64,000 bases of DNA, from the NCBI GenBank assembly GCA_014656495.1, contig BNCN01000012.1:114233-178232 (forward strand). The letters are read 5' to 3'. The notes below the pieces were generated by a model that was not told the DNA's origin, did no database searches, and worked only from the letters and a program-made list of their open reading frames with translations. This DNA is from Comamonas sp. KCTC 72670. GTDB lineage: Bacteria; Myxococcota; Myxococcia; Myxococcales; Myxococcaceae. Numbering within the stretch: the stretch's first letter is position 1; each line of letters opens with the position of its first letter. Below are positions 25,281 through 34,485 of this stretch, piece after piece. Position numbers and translations under genes: made by a program.

Positions 25281-26696
25281 GTGCTGTCGCACAGCGTCCA
25301 GTATCTCGTCTTCGTCATCGCGGTGTTCGCCCTCTACTGGGCGGTGCACCGGCATTACTGGCCGCGCCTGGGCGTGCTGCTGGTGGCCAGCCTCTTCTTC
25401 TACGCGGCCTTCACGCCCTTCCCCATCCTCATCTTCCTGGTGGGCGTCACGGTGGACCACCTGTGCGTGAAGGGCATGGCCCGCGCGCAGTCACCGGGGC
25501 TGCGCAAGGCGCTCGTCACGGTGTCGGTGGTCTCCAACCTGAGCCTGCTCGCGGGCTTCAAGTACCTGGAGATGCTGCGGCAGACGGCGCTGTCGCTGCT
25601 GGCGCCGTGGGGCATCGAGGTCCGCGCCGAGCCCTTCAACCTGCTGATGCCGGTGGGCCTGTCCTTCTTCGTGTTCCAGGCCATCAGCTACACGGTGGAC
25701 GTGTACCGGGGGAAGGCGAGCGCGGAGCACTCGTTTTTGGAGCACCTGCTGTACCTGATGTTCTTCCCGCGCGTGGTGAGCGGCCCCATCGTCCGCGCGT
25801 CGGAGCTGATGGTGCACTTCCGCCAGACGCCTGGCCTCACGCCCGAGGCCGGCGGCCATGCCCTCTTCCGCATCGCGGTGGGCCTGGTGAAGAAGCTGGT
25901 CATCGCGGACGTGCTGGGCGCGGGCCTGGTGGACCCCGTCTTCGCCGCGCCGGAGAAGTACGCCTCCGCCGAGTGCATCGTCGCGGCGGTGGCCTACACC
26001 TTCGAGCTCTACTACGACTTCTCGGGGTACTCGGACATCGCCATTGGCGTGGCGGCGCTGTTCGGCTTCAAGTTCCCGGAGAACTTCAACCGGCCGTACC
26101 TGGCGAAGAACATCGGCGAGTTCTGGAACCGGTGGCACCTGAGCCTGTCCACGTGGCTGCGGGACTACCTGTACCGGCCGCTGGGCGGCAACCGCGTGTC
26201 CAAGCCGCGCGTGCTCTTCAACCTGATGACGGTGATGGTGCTGGGCGGCCTGTGGCACGGCGCGGACTGGCGCTTCGCCGTGTGGGGCCTGGTGCACGGC
26301 GTCGCGCTGTGCATCTCGCGGTGCTGGGAGTGGTCCGTGGGCAAGCCCGAGTCCCCGGGCGTTCCGCGCCTGGCGCTGGGGATGCTGGCCACCTTCACCA
26401 TCGTGGTGCTGACGCGCGTGGTGTTCCGGGCCGCGGACATGGCGCACGCGGGTGAGTTCTACGAGCGGATGATGGCGGGCGTGCCGGGCATCGCCAACGT
26501 GAGCCCGCTGGTGTGGGGCATGTTGGCGGCGGCGGTGTTCTTCCACGTGGTGCCGATGAAGCTCTACACGGTGTCGTCGGAGCTCTTCGTCCGCATGCCG
26601 GTGCCGGTGCGCGCCACGGCGCTGGTGCTGGTCGGCCTGGGCATCCGCCACCTGTCCGCCGTGGAGACGCGGCCGTACGTGTACCTGCAGTTCTGA
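25281..26696 (+). CDS. MBOAT-family O-acyltransferase (AlgI-like)
   Basis: A 471-residue integral membrane protein with about ten hydrophobic segments. The MBOAT signature is present: FWNRWHLSLSTWLRDYLYRPLGG, then LGGLWHGADWRFAVWGLVHG with the likely catalytic His326 and the second His339. AlgI, PatA and DltB use this fold to move acyl groups from the cytoplasm to an outer acceptor or partner protein. GTG 25281 starts one base after the stop of the SGNH gene, so the two are translationally coupled and probably act together on an exopolysaccharide, spore coat polysaccharide or peptidoglycan; which one cannot be told. Confidence 0.93.
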   Translation: MLSHSVQYLVFVIAVFALYWAVHRHYWPRLGVLLVASLFFYAAFTPFPILIFLVGVTVDHLCVKGMARAQSPGLRKALVTVSVVSNLSLLAGFKYLEMLRQTALSLLAPWGIEVRAEPFNLLMPVGLSFFVFQAISYTVDVYRGKASAEHSFLEHLLYLMFFPRVVSGPIVRASELMVHFRQTPGLTPEAGGHALFRIAVGLVKKLVIADVLGAGLVDPVFAAPEKYASAECIVAAVAYTFELYYDFSGYSDIAIGVAALFGFKFPENFNRPYLAKNIGEFWNRWHLSLSTWLRDYLYRPLGGNRVSKPRVLFNLMTVMVLGGLWHGADWRFAVWGLVHGVALCISRCWEWSVGKPESPGVPRLALGMLATFTIVVLTRVVFRAADMAHAGEFYERMMAGVPGIANVSPLVWGMLAAAVFFHVVPMKLYTVSSELFVRMPVPVRATALVLVGLGIRHLSAVETRPYVYLQF

Positions 26697-26771
26697 GCGG
26701 GCATCGGGGCTGCCAGGCCCCGGTTCCCCAGGCCCTCGCCCGCGTCTTGCCTCCGGGGCGGTGTGTTCCCA

Positions 26772-26819
26772 GTCTCTGGGAGTGGGCTCGTCAGCGGAAT
26801 CCTCAATGAGCCCAGAGAC
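26772..26819 (+). terminator. Imperfect hairpin after the MBOAT gene
   Basis: GTCTCTGG...GGCTC is complementary to GAGCCCAGAGAC (26808-26819), interrupted by a five-base bulge. It lies about 75 bases after the MBOAT stop. No T-run follows, so termination is uncertain. Confidence 0.35.
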
Positions 26820-26888
26820 AGGCCCGGCCTCCGTGCCTGTCTGGGCGCGCTGGCTCCAGGCCAGCGCCGTGGAGGAGGGAGACTGCGC

Positions 26889-28289
26889 ATGGCGGGCATC
26901 CAGGCACGCTCCCGCACGGCCATGCGGCCTGGAGTTCCCAGGGACGGCCCTCCGCGAGATGCCGCGCCCATCCGTTGGTGGCTGCGGCATCGGGTGTGGC
27001 TCTCGCCCGTGGTGGGCGCGGTGATGGGGGCCTGCCTGGGCGTGGTGTTCGTGAGCCAGCCTGTGTTCGCGGCGAGCGTCCTGCTCGGCGTCGCCTGGCA
27101 GGCCACCACCACCGAGGCGCGGGACATGCTCTTCACCGTGTTGGGCATCGCGCTGACGTCCCTGAGCATCGTGCTGTCCCTCTCCATGCTCGTGGTGCAG
27201 AACGTCTCCGAGCAGTTCACGCCACGGCTGCTGCGGCATTTCGTGCGCGGCGCGGGCATCCGCGTGGTCATCCCGGTGTTCGTCGCCACCAGCGTCTTCT
27301 GCCTCGTGGCCGCCCACGAGTTCGGGCTCGTCGCGGGCGCCGAGCGCGCGCCCCGGCCTGCGCTCGGCCTGGCCATGGTGCTGCTCATCGCATGTGAGGG
27401 CGCGCTCGTCTTCCAGGTGCTCCACACCATCCAGACGATGCGCGTGGAGAACATCGTCCAGCAGGTGCGCATGGACACGCTGCGGGTGGCACACAGGATG
27501 GAGCGGCTGCGCTCAGCGGATGTCCAGGCGCGGGCCGAGGCACCGGTGCCCGCGGGTGTGACGTGGCCCCTTCGCGCTCGGAAGAACGGCTTCGTCGTCT
27601 CCGTGGATGCGCGGGCCCTGCTGGAGGTGGCGACGGCGCGGCGGCTCGTCATCCATCTGGAGCGGGCCATTGGCGAGCCGGTGATTCAAGGTACGGAAGT
27701 GGGTTGGTTCTCGCCGGAGGACCGCCTCTCCCCCGCTTCGTGCGAGGTGACCGAGGCCCTCCTGCTCCGGGCCCTCCGCACGAACTGCTGGCGGGACGAG
27801 GACGTGGACGTCGCGCTGGGCGTGCGCCAGTTGGTGGACGTGGCCGTCAAGGCACTCTCGCCCGGCGTCAACGACCCGTACACCGCCGTGGAGGCGCTGG
27901 ACCAGCTCATCTTCTTGATGTGCGAGCTGAGCCAACTGCGGCTGGGCCCGCGCGTGGTCCCCGACGCATCTGGCAAACGGCGCGTCTTCCTTCATTCCCC
28001 GTCGCTGCGCGACTACCTGGACCTGATTACGGACCAGACGCTTCGCTATGGCGACGGCGAACCGGCCGTCGTCATCCGGCTGCTGCGGCTGGCGGGCGCC
28101 GTGGGCCAATGCGTGCGGAGCGCCGACGGGCGCCAGACTGCACGCGAGACGCTGCACCGCATCCTGGCGGCCACGGAGCGGAGGCAGCAGGACGCATCGT
28201 GGCTTGGGAGCATCCGCCGTTACGCGGTGTCGATAGAGCAGGCGATGGAGGGAAAACCGCTGCCCCCGCTGCCGGCCATCGGGTTCTGA
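26889..28289 (+). CDS. DUF2254-domain membrane protein
   Basis: A 466-residue protein. ATG 26889 has a strong GGAGGGAG seven bases upstream. Four N-terminal membrane segments are visible: around WLSPVVGAVMGACLGVVF, LFTVLGIALTSLSIVLSLSML, VVIPVFVATSVFCLVA and ALGLAMVLLIACEGALVF. A soluble C-terminal domain follows, with FVVSVDARALLEVA and LSPGVNDPYTAVEALDQL. The segment between helices 2 and 3 (VVQNVSEQFTPRLLRHF) and the NDPYTA motif are typical of DUF2254, a family with no established function. It is convergent with the next lipoprotein gene, four bases apart. Confidence 0.88.
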   Translation: MAGIQARSRTAMRPGVPRDGPPRDAAPIRWWLRHRVWLSPVVGAVMGACLGVVFVSQPVFAASVLLGVAWQATTTEARDMLFTVLGIALTSLSIVLSLSMLVVQNVSEQFTPRLLRHFVRGAGIRVVIPVFVATSVFCLVAAHEFGLVAGAERAPRPALGLAMVLLIACEGALVFQVLHTIQTMRVENIVQQVRMDTLRVAHRMERLRSADVQARAEAPVPAGVTWPLRARKNGFVVSVDARALLEVATARRLVIHLERAIGEPVIQGTEVGWFSPEDRLSPASCEVTEALLLRALRTNCWRDEDVDVALGVRQLVDVAVKALSPGVNDPYTAVEALDQLIFLMCELSQLRLGPRVVPDASGKRRVFLHSPSLRDYLDLITDQTLRYGDGEPAVVIRLLRLAGAVGQCVRSADGRQTARETLHRILAATERRQQDASWLGSIRRYAVSIEQAMEGKPLPPLPAIGF

Positions 28290-28293
28290 GTCG

Positions 28294-29424
28294 TCACCCG
28301 GCCGCACGTCCCCTCCCTCGCGCGACCACGAGCAACACGCCCACCCCCAGGAGCAGCGCGAACAACGCCAGACAGACGCGGACCAGCAGCTGCATGGCCC
28401 GCTCGAAGGCATGGTCCACCCAGCCCCGGGCCACCCCATCCAACTGCCGCAGCGCGGCGACACGCTCCGCGCGCAGGGCCTCCATCACCGCCGCGCGCTC
28501 ACGGTCCACATCGCCCATGAACGCCTGGCGCTCAGCGGAGATGAACGCCTGGAGCGCCATCCGCTCCTGCGCCAGGCCCGAGAGCACGGCGGCCCGCTCG
28601 CGGGACACCAGCGCCTGGGCACCGGCCGCCATGGCGTCGAAGTGGCCGAGGAGGTCCACCGCGCGCTTCAACTCGGCCAGCGCGGCGCCCAGGGCCGGGA
28701 GGTCCGCCGCATCGTTGGCCGCGAGCTCCGCCTGCCATCGCGCCTGCCGGGGGAGGCTTGCGGCATAGAGGTCCAGCCGCGTGGTGAGGTCTCGGGCATC
28801 CTCCAACAGCACGGCCGCCGCGCCCAGCGGGCTGACGCCGGAGCGCGTGGACACGGTGGCCAGCAGCGAGGCGGTGGACTCGCGCGCGGTGAGCGGACCG
28901 GTGAGAGGGTGCGCGGCGGCCCACGCGTGGACGAGCGCGCGCTCACGTGAGATGTCCTCGCGGCCGGAGAGGTCCCGCCAGAGCGCCATGACCTCCGCCT
29001 CCATGGCCTCCAGCTCGCGCCGGGCCCGCTGCACCTGCGCGGGCGGCGCGCGGGCGGCGCGCCGGGGCAGCGCGTCCTGCAACTGGGCGAGCAGCGCCCA
29101 CGCATCCACCAGCCCCGCCACCGGGTCGGGTTGGAGCAGCGTCGCCTGGAGGATGGGCACCCCGCTGCTCTTGAACTCCAGCATGGCCCGGTGGACCTCC
29201 CGGGAGCCCGAGCTCGCGGAGACGCCGTCCGCCGCCGCCTCCAGCATCCCAGGCAGACGGCGCGCCAGGTCCCGCACCTGGACGCGCAGCGCCGCGACGT
29301 TCAGGTCTGACCGGCCCACGCGCTCGAGCAGGGGGGAACGGGGCGGCGCGGAGGCGCACGCGGAGCAGAGCAGGAACATCAGGCCCGCGAACAGGCGCCC
29401 TGGGCGAGCGGGAGCGGGACACAT
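28294..29424 (-). CDS. Lipoprotein with helical body and C-terminal membrane segment
   Basis: A 376-residue protein. ATG 29424 gives a signal peptide with lipobox LLCSAC (cysteine near residue 22). The mature part is almost entirely helical and rich in Ala, Arg, Glu and Leu. The stretch from RERAAVLSGLAQERMALQAF to RVAALRQLDG has heptad-like repeats of RERAAV/ERMAL type, so a coiled coil is likely. A hydrophobic C-terminal helix (LLVRVCLALFALLLGVGVLLVV) would be a second membrane anchor, odd for a lipoprotein; it may bridge membranes. I do not recognise the family. Confidence 0.72.
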   Translation of the reverse strand: MCPAPARPGRLFAGLMFLLCSACASAPPRSPLLERVGRSDLNVAALRVQVRDLARRLPGMLEAAADGVSASSGSREVHRAMLEFKSSGVPILQATLLQPDPVAGLVDAWALLAQLQDALPRRAARAPPAQVQRARRELEAMEAEVMALWRDLSGREDISRERALVHAWAAAHPLTGPLTARESTASLLATVSTRSGVSPLGAAAVLLEDARDLTTRLDLYAASLPRQARWQAELAANDAADLPALGAALAELKRAVDLLGHFDAMAAGAQALVSRERAAVLSGLAQERMALQAFISAERQAFMGDVDRERAAVMEALRAERVAALRQLDGVARGWVDHAFERAMQLLVRVCLALFALLLGVGVLLVVARGRGRAAG

Positions 29425-29903
29425 GGGACAGCGGCCGACAGTGCGCCCTCCCCCTTCGTCCGCCAAGCCGCCTGCAGGTCCGGGGGCCCGTCGCATCGCG
29501 GACGCCGGGCGGGTGTGTCCGGTCCAGGGCGCGCGCGCGCCGCGGCTCAGTGCGGTCCTGGCCGCGCTGGACTTGGACAGGCCGCACCCGGTGGAGAAAC
29601 CCTGGAAGCGCCCGGCGCCCATGTTGGCGGCGCCCAGGCCGGGCATGAGAAGGCGCCTCCCGTGCAGGCATCAAGGCCCAGGGCCTTGCGCGAAGGGCAA
29701 GGCGTGCGCCCCCGGGTGACGCGCGCTGCCCGGTGGCGCAGGGCGGCCCGTGAATCGGAGTAGGGATGGGGACGGCGTCACCAGCACGCCAATCCCTCAC
29801 GGGCGAGCGGTCATGCCAGGAGCCGCCCGGGCGACGCCGTGAATTGCGCGGCGGCGGGGGCGTTCGCAGCGTGTCACGGGGTACCAGCACGAGGGACCTG
29901 GTG
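29425..29903. other. 479-base gap with no supported gene
   Basis: This stretch separates the divergent lipoprotein and SulP genes. It is very GC-rich and has several open frames on both strands, but none shows a ribosome-binding site, a domain or plausible composition. Promoters for both flanking genes must lie here; I cannot place them. Confidence 0.5.
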
Positions 29904-31409
29904 GTGAGCGACCTGGTGGCGCGGGCATGGCGAGCGGTACGGCGGGGGCCCCCAGGCCTGCGGCAGGCGCGCGACTATCAGCGCCGCGGGTTCCGGGCGG
30001 ACCTGCTCTCGTCGCTCACCATTGGCGCGATGCTCATCCCCCAGGGCCTGGCCTACGCGCAGCTCGTGGGCGTGCGCCCCGCGGCGGGGCTCTACGCGGG
30101 CGTGGCGGGCATGGTGGCCTACGCGCTGTTCGGGCCCTCGCGGCACCTCATCATCGGTCCAGAGGCCGGTGCCGCCATCCTCAGCGCCGCGGCGCTCGCC
30201 CCCATGGCCGCGGGAGCGGACGCCGCGCGCTACGCATCATTGGCGGCGCTGCTGGCGCTGCTGGTCGGCGTGTCGAGCCTGCTCGGAGGACTGCTCAAGC
30301 TGGGCGCGCTCGCGGACCTCCTGTCCAAGCCCATCCTCATCGGCTACGTCAATGGCGCGGCGCTCATCATCATCGGCAGCCAGCTCGCGCGCCTCTTCGG
30401 GCTGGAGCGCCGCGCCGACACCTTCACGGGTCAGGTCCACGAGGTGGCCACCCACCTCCACCAGACCCACGTCCCGACGCTCCTGCTGGGGCTGGGCGTC
30501 ATCGCCCTGCTCGTGCTGCTGCGGCAACTGCTCCCCAAGGCGCCCGGCCCGCTCATCCTGGTGGTCCTCACCACGGCGGCGGGGGCGCTGTTCCAACTGG
30601 AGCATGGCGGCATCAAGGTCGTGGGCCCCCTCGCCGCCGAGCCTCCTTCTCCAGGCCTGCCGTCCGTGCGCTTCGAGGACGTGCGGGCGCTGCTCCCCGC
30701 TGCCTTCAGCCTGGCGCTCGTCAACTACGCCAGCTCCGTCCTGACGGGCCGATTCTACGCCGACAGGTTCCGCTACCGGCTGGACAGCAACCAGGAGTTC
30801 CTCGGGCAGGCGGCCGCCAACCTCGCCAATGCCTTCAGCCAGGGGTTCCCCGTGACGGGGAGTGACTCGCGCACGGCGGTCAACGTCTCCATGGGAGGGC
30901 GGACCCAGCTGGTGGGGGTGCTCGCCGCTGGCGTGGTGCTGGTGTTCGCTTTGTTCCTCACGCCCCTGCTCCACGACCTGCCCCTGGTGACGCTCGGCGC
31001 CATTGTCTTCGTGGCCGCAGTGTACCTGCTGCAGGTCCAGGCCATCATCGACCTGTGGCGCGTGCGGCGCGTGGAGGCGGTGCTGGCGTGCGTGACGATG
31101 GTGGGGGTGCTCATCCTGGGCATCCTCCAAGGCATCCTCGTCGCGGTGGCGCTGGCATTGGCGGACCTCATCCGCCGAGCCGCCAGGCCCCACGACGCGG
31201 TGCTGGGCGAGCGCGAGGGCGTGCCCGGCTACCACGACATCGAGCGCGCCGAAAACGCGGAGACGGTGCCCGGACTCGTCATCTACCGCTTCGATGCGCC
31301 GCTGTTCTTCGCCAACGCCCGACATCTGCGGGAGCACGCTCAAGCCCTGGTTTCCGACGCGAAGAACCCGCGTTCCGGCGAGCCTCCGGCGCACCCTCCC
31401 GTGCACTGA
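29904..31409 (+). CDS. SulP-family anion transporter with truncated STAS domain
   Basis: About 501 residues. The SulP core is complete: FRADLLSSLTIGAMLIPQGLAYAQLVG, GPEAGAAILSA, and about twelve hydrophobic segments up to ILQGILVAVALALADLIRR. SulP proteins carry sulfate, bicarbonate or other anions. The cytoplasmic STAS domain starts normally (VPGLVIYRFDAPLFFANARHLREHAQALV) but stops about 20 residues later in a Pro-rich tail (GEPPAHPPVH), so most of the STAS fold is missing. GTG 29904 follows GAGGGA; earlier starts up to 29766 are possible. The sulfatase gene 91 bases downstream hints at sulfate handling. Confidence 0.87.
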   Translation: MSDLVARAWRAVRRGPPGLRQARDYQRRGFRADLLSSLTIGAMLIPQGLAYAQLVGVRPAAGLYAGVAGMVAYALFGPSRHLIIGPEAGAAILSAAALAPMAAGADAARYASLAALLALLVGVSSLLGGLLKLGALADLLSKPILIGYVNGAALIIIGSQLARLFGLERRADTFTGQVHEVATHLHQTHVPTLLLGLGVIALLVLLRQLLPKAPGPLILVVLTTAAGALFQLEHGGIKVVGPLAAEPPSPGLPSVRFEDVRALLPAAFSLALVNYASSVLTGRFYADRFRYRLDSNQEFLGQAAANLANAFSQGFPVTGSDSRTAVNVSMGGRTQLVGVLAAGVVLVFALFLTPLLHDLPLVTLGAIVFVAAVYLLQVQAIIDLWRVRRVEAVLACVTMVGVLILGILQGILVAVALALADLIRRAARPHDAVLGEREGVPGYHDIERAENAETVPGLVIYRFDAPLFFANARHLREHAQALVSDAKNPRSGEPPAHPPVH

Positions 31410-31499
31410 GCGGGGCGCGGCTGGATGCTGGAGTGCCCCCTCCTTCCGGACCATGCCCCCACGGCTCGAGGTGCACACCTCCTGTCCAGGAGGCGACAC

Positions 31500-33164
31500 A
31501 TGGCAAGCAAGGCGAAACCGACGGGCAATGGAAACGGCAATGGCAAGCGGGCGCAGCGCCAGCCCAACATCCTGGTCATCTGGGGCGATGACATCGGGCT
31601 CTGGAACATCAGCGCCTACAACCAGGGGATGATGGGCTACCGCACGCCCAACATCGACCGCATCGCGAAGGAAGGCGCGATGATGACGGACTGCTACGGC
31701 CAGCAGAGCTGCACCGCGGGCCGCGCGGCCTTCATCACCGGCATGAACCCGCTGCGCACGGGGCTCACCACCATTGGCATGCCCGGGGCGAAGTACGGGC
31801 TCCAGGACTCCGACCCCACCATCGCGGAGCTGCTCAAGCCGCTGGGCTACACCTGCGGCCACTTCGGGAAGAACCACGTGGGTGACTCCAACCCCTACCT
31901 GCCCACCGTGCACGGCTTCGACGAGTTCTTCGGCAACCTCTACCACCTCAACGCGGAGGGCGAACCGGAGTGCCCGGACTACCCCAAGGACCCGAGCTTC
32001 CGGGAGCGCTTCGGCCCCCGGGGCGTGCTCCGGAGCTGGGCCACGGACCGCAATGACCCCACCGAGGAGAAGCGCTGGGGCGTGGTGGGCAAGCAGCGCA
32101 TCGAGGACACCGGCCCGCTCACCCGCAAACGCATGGAGACCGTGGACGGGGAGTTCCTCCAGGGAACGCTGGACTTCATGGAGCGCGCCGTAAAGGACGG
32201 CAAGCCGTTCTTCCTCTGGCACAACACCACGCGCACCCACGTGTGGACCTATCTGCAGGAGAAGTACCGGAACGCCACCGGCTACGGCCTCTACGCGGAC
32301 GCCATGCGGGAGCTGGACGACATCGTCGGCGTGCTGCTGGCCAAGCTGGAGGAACTGGGCATCGCGGACAACACGCTGGTGGTCTTCTCCACCGACAACG
32401 GCGTGGAGAAGATGGGCTGGCCCGACGGCGGCAACAGCCCGTTCCGCGGCGAGAAGGGCTCCACCTGGGAGGGCGGCGTGCGCGTGCCCTGCATGGTGCG
32501 CTGGCCGGGCGTCGTGGAGCCCGGGCGCGTCATCAACGACGTCTTCGCGCACGAGGACTGGATGCCCACGCTGGTCTCCGCGGCCGGCGGCCCCACGGAC
32601 CTGGTGGAGCAGTGCCGGCGTGGCTACAAGGCGGGTGACAAGACGTTCAAGGTCTACCTGGATGGGTATGACCAGAACGGGCTGCTGTCGGGCAAGGAGC
32701 AGGGGCGCCGGCAGGAGTTCATCTACGTGCTCGACAGCGGGAACCTCGCGGCCGTCCGGCACGGCGACTGGAAGCTCATCTTCAACTACCAGGATGGCGA
32801 GGGGCCCGACATGTGGTTCAGCGGCAAGCGCTTCGACCCGGCGTGGCCCTACCTCATCAACCTGCGCTCGGACCCGTTCGAGTACGGCCCCCACGCCGGC
32901 CTGTACCTGCAGTGGTACGGGGAGCGCATGTTCACCTTCGTGCCCGCGCAGGCGCTGGTCCAGAAGTTCGCGCAGAGCCTGCTCGACTACCCTCCCAGCC
33001 AGGCCCCGGGCAGCCTGAGCATCGGGCCCATCAAGGAGCGCGTGAAGCGGCGGCTGGCCGAAGCGCATGAGCGCAAGGACGAGACCAGCATCGCCGACCA
33101 GGTCATGGCGCTGGCCGAAGAGGTGGAGCAGTTCGTCCGCCGCAGCCAGCAGTCGCACGCGTAG
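31500..33164 (+). CDS. Type I sulfatase (arylsulfatase-like)
   Basis: A 554-residue sulfatase. It opens with PNILVIWGDDIG, whose two Asp bind the metal, and has the formylglycine motif C71-TAGR with the conserved GMNPLRTGL after it. TLVVFSTDNGVEK supplies the other Asp-Asn metal ligands and GGVRVPCMVRWPG the lysine/His region of the fold. Maturation needs a formylglycine-generating enzyme or anaerobic SME, not seen here. AGGAGG precedes ATG 31500. No signal peptide is evident (the N-terminus is Lys/Asn/Gly-rich), so it may be cytoplasmic. Substrate unknown; the SulP gene next door fits release or use of sulfate. Confidence 0.92.
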   Translation: MASKAKPTGNGNGNGKRAQRQPNILVIWGDDIGLWNISAYNQGMMGYRTPNIDRIAKEGAMMTDCYGQQSCTAGRAAFITGMNPLRTGLTTIGMPGAKYGLQDSDPTIAELLKPLGYTCGHFGKNHVGDSNPYLPTVHGFDEFFGNLYHLNAEGEPECPDYPKDPSFRERFGPRGVLRSWATDRNDPTEEKRWGVVGKQRIEDTGPLTRKRMETVDGEFLQGTLDFMERAVKDGKPFFLWHNTTRTHVWTYLQEKYRNATGYGLYADAMRELDDIVGVLLAKLEELGIADNTLVVFSTDNGVEKMGWPDGGNSPFRGEKGSTWEGGVRVPCMVRWPGVVEPGRVINDVFAHEDWMPTLVSAAGGPTDLVEQCRRGYKAGDKTFKVYLDGYDQNGLLSGKEQGRRQEFIYVLDSGNLAAVRHGDWKLIFNYQDGEGPDMWFSGKRFDPAWPYLINLRSDPFEYGPHAGLYLQWYGERMFTFVPAQALVQKFAQSLLDYPPSQAPGSLSIGPIKERVKRRLAEAHERKDETSIADQVMALAEEVEQFVRRSQQSHA

Positions 33165-33171
33165 CCACGCC

Positions 33172-34485
33172 TCACGCCGGGCGGCGGTGTTGCACCGCCG
33201 CCCATATCCGCTCGCCCCAGAGCGCGACGCGCTGCCGCCGCGGTCCACCGGAGCGGACGGGCGGCACCACCAGCGTCGCGAACACCAGCCCCAACACCAG
33301 CTGGAGCGCCACCAGCAGCACGTTGAACAGCCGCGCGTCCTCCATGCCCGGGCGCCCCAGGCCGAGCAGCGCGATGATGGCCTGCGTCCCCATGAAGCCC
33401 GGCGCGAGCTGCAACAAGCCCGGCATGATGACCGTCATCGGCATCCGCTGTGAGCCCCGGCCGTAGAGCAGCCCGGCCACGCCCAGGACGAACGCGGCCA
33501 CCATCGGGCTCCCCTGCTCCCCCAGCACCGCCTTCATCCCCGCCTGCGTCCCATAGGCGAGCAGCACCCCTCCGACGATGCCCACCAGGTCGCGCGTCCG
33601 GCCCGCCATGCAGACGGCCAGCGCCACGCCCCCCACCGCCAGCACCAGGAAGGTGATGAGCGGCGACAGCACGTGCGCGTCGCTGTACACGGGGAGCGGC
33701 CCGAGAAAACGCCACACCTTGGTGGCCGCCAGGATGCCCACGCCCAGCATCAGGAAGCGCAGCAGGCCATACGCCAGGCGCGTCATGCCGGCCTCCACGG
33801 ACTCCGTCGCCAGCTCCAACGAGCCGAGCGTGACCACCATGGCGGGCACCAACAACACGGCCCCACCGAACAACGCCTGGACCACGTCGAAAGGCGGCAG
33901 GACGAAGCGGAGCCCGAACGCCGCCAGTGTTCCCAGGAACGCCGCGAGGAAGCTCTTCTGCAGGTCCACCCGCTGCGACGTCAACGTCCCGAAGTGGATG
34001 ACGCCCGCGATGGCGCCCACGAGGAGGGCCGCGAACATCTCCCACCGGCCTCCGCCCACGCGCGCCGCGACCGCCGCGCCATACACGCCGTAGGCCAGGA
34101 GCACGAGCCACTTCGGATAGGGGGAGCTCGAGGCCGCGATGCGGTCCAACCTCGCGCGGGCCTCTGGCAGGCCGACGCCGCCCGCCGCGATGGCATCCGT
34201 CAATTGGAGGAGCGCCGCCGCGCGGCCCAGGTTCCAGTGCGGGTTGAAGGGCAGCCGGGAGAACTCCGCGGGCGACCGCCGTGGAGCCACCACTTGCGTC
34301 ATGGCCAGGCTCTGGACCGTGAAGACCTCGGTCTTCAGCCCCCAGGCCTTCGCGGCCCGGCGCACGCAGTCCTCCACGAAGAGCGAGGGCTGGTAGGCCA
34401 GATGCAGGGCCTTGGCCAGGTCCAGGAGAAAGCGGGACGCCGCCTCCTCATCCACCTCCGTCCCCATCCGGTACTCGCGTTCCAT
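33172..34485 (-). CDS. ThrE-type threonine/serine exporter-like membrane protein
   Basis: A 437-residue protein. The soluble N-terminal part (about 1-135) reads FLLDLAKALHLAYQPSLFVEDCVRRAAKAWGL and corresponds to the ThrE cytoplasmic domain. About ten membrane segments follow, with the second repeat (ThrE_2-like) from AHVLSPLITFLVLAVGGVALAV. ThrE proteins in Corynebacterium export threonine and serine using the proton gradient. Both halves of the usual split pair are fused here, which is the normal ThrE arrangement. The gene begins inside the end of the HAD gene (38-base overlap), or 20 bases if the second Met is used. Confidence 0.85.
   Translation of the reverse strand: MEREYRMGTEVDEEAASRFLLDLAKALHLAYQPSLFVEDCVRRAAKAWGLKTEVFTVQSLAMTQVVAPRRSPAEFSRLPFNPHWNLGRAAALLQLTDAIAAGGVGLPEARARLDRIAASSSPYPKWLVLLAYGVYGAAVAARVGGGRWEMFAALLVGAIAGVIHFGTLTSQRVDLQKSFLAAFLGTLAAFGLRFVLPPFDVVQALFGGAVLLVPAMVVTLGSLELATESVEAGMTRLAYGLLRFLMLGVGILAATKVWRFLGPLPVYSDAHVLSPLITFLVLAVGGVALAVCMAGRTRDLVGIVGGVLLAYGTQAGMKAVLGEQGSPMVAAFVLGVAGLLYGRGSQRMPMTVIMPGLLQLAPGFMGTQAIIALLGLGRPGMEDARLFNVLLVALQLVLGLVFATLVVPPVRSGGPRRQRVALWGERIWAAVQHRRPA

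Noticed and set aside
22355-25318. Open frame extending the manC gene upstream by nearly 1000 codons
   Set aside because: The extension is antisense to the SGNH gene and low complexity; the enzyme's own start fits the family exactly.
30237-33248. A 1003-codon open frame opposite the SulP and sulfatase genes
   Set aside because: It is antisense to two well-supported genes, with composition typical of shadow frames in GC-rich DNA.
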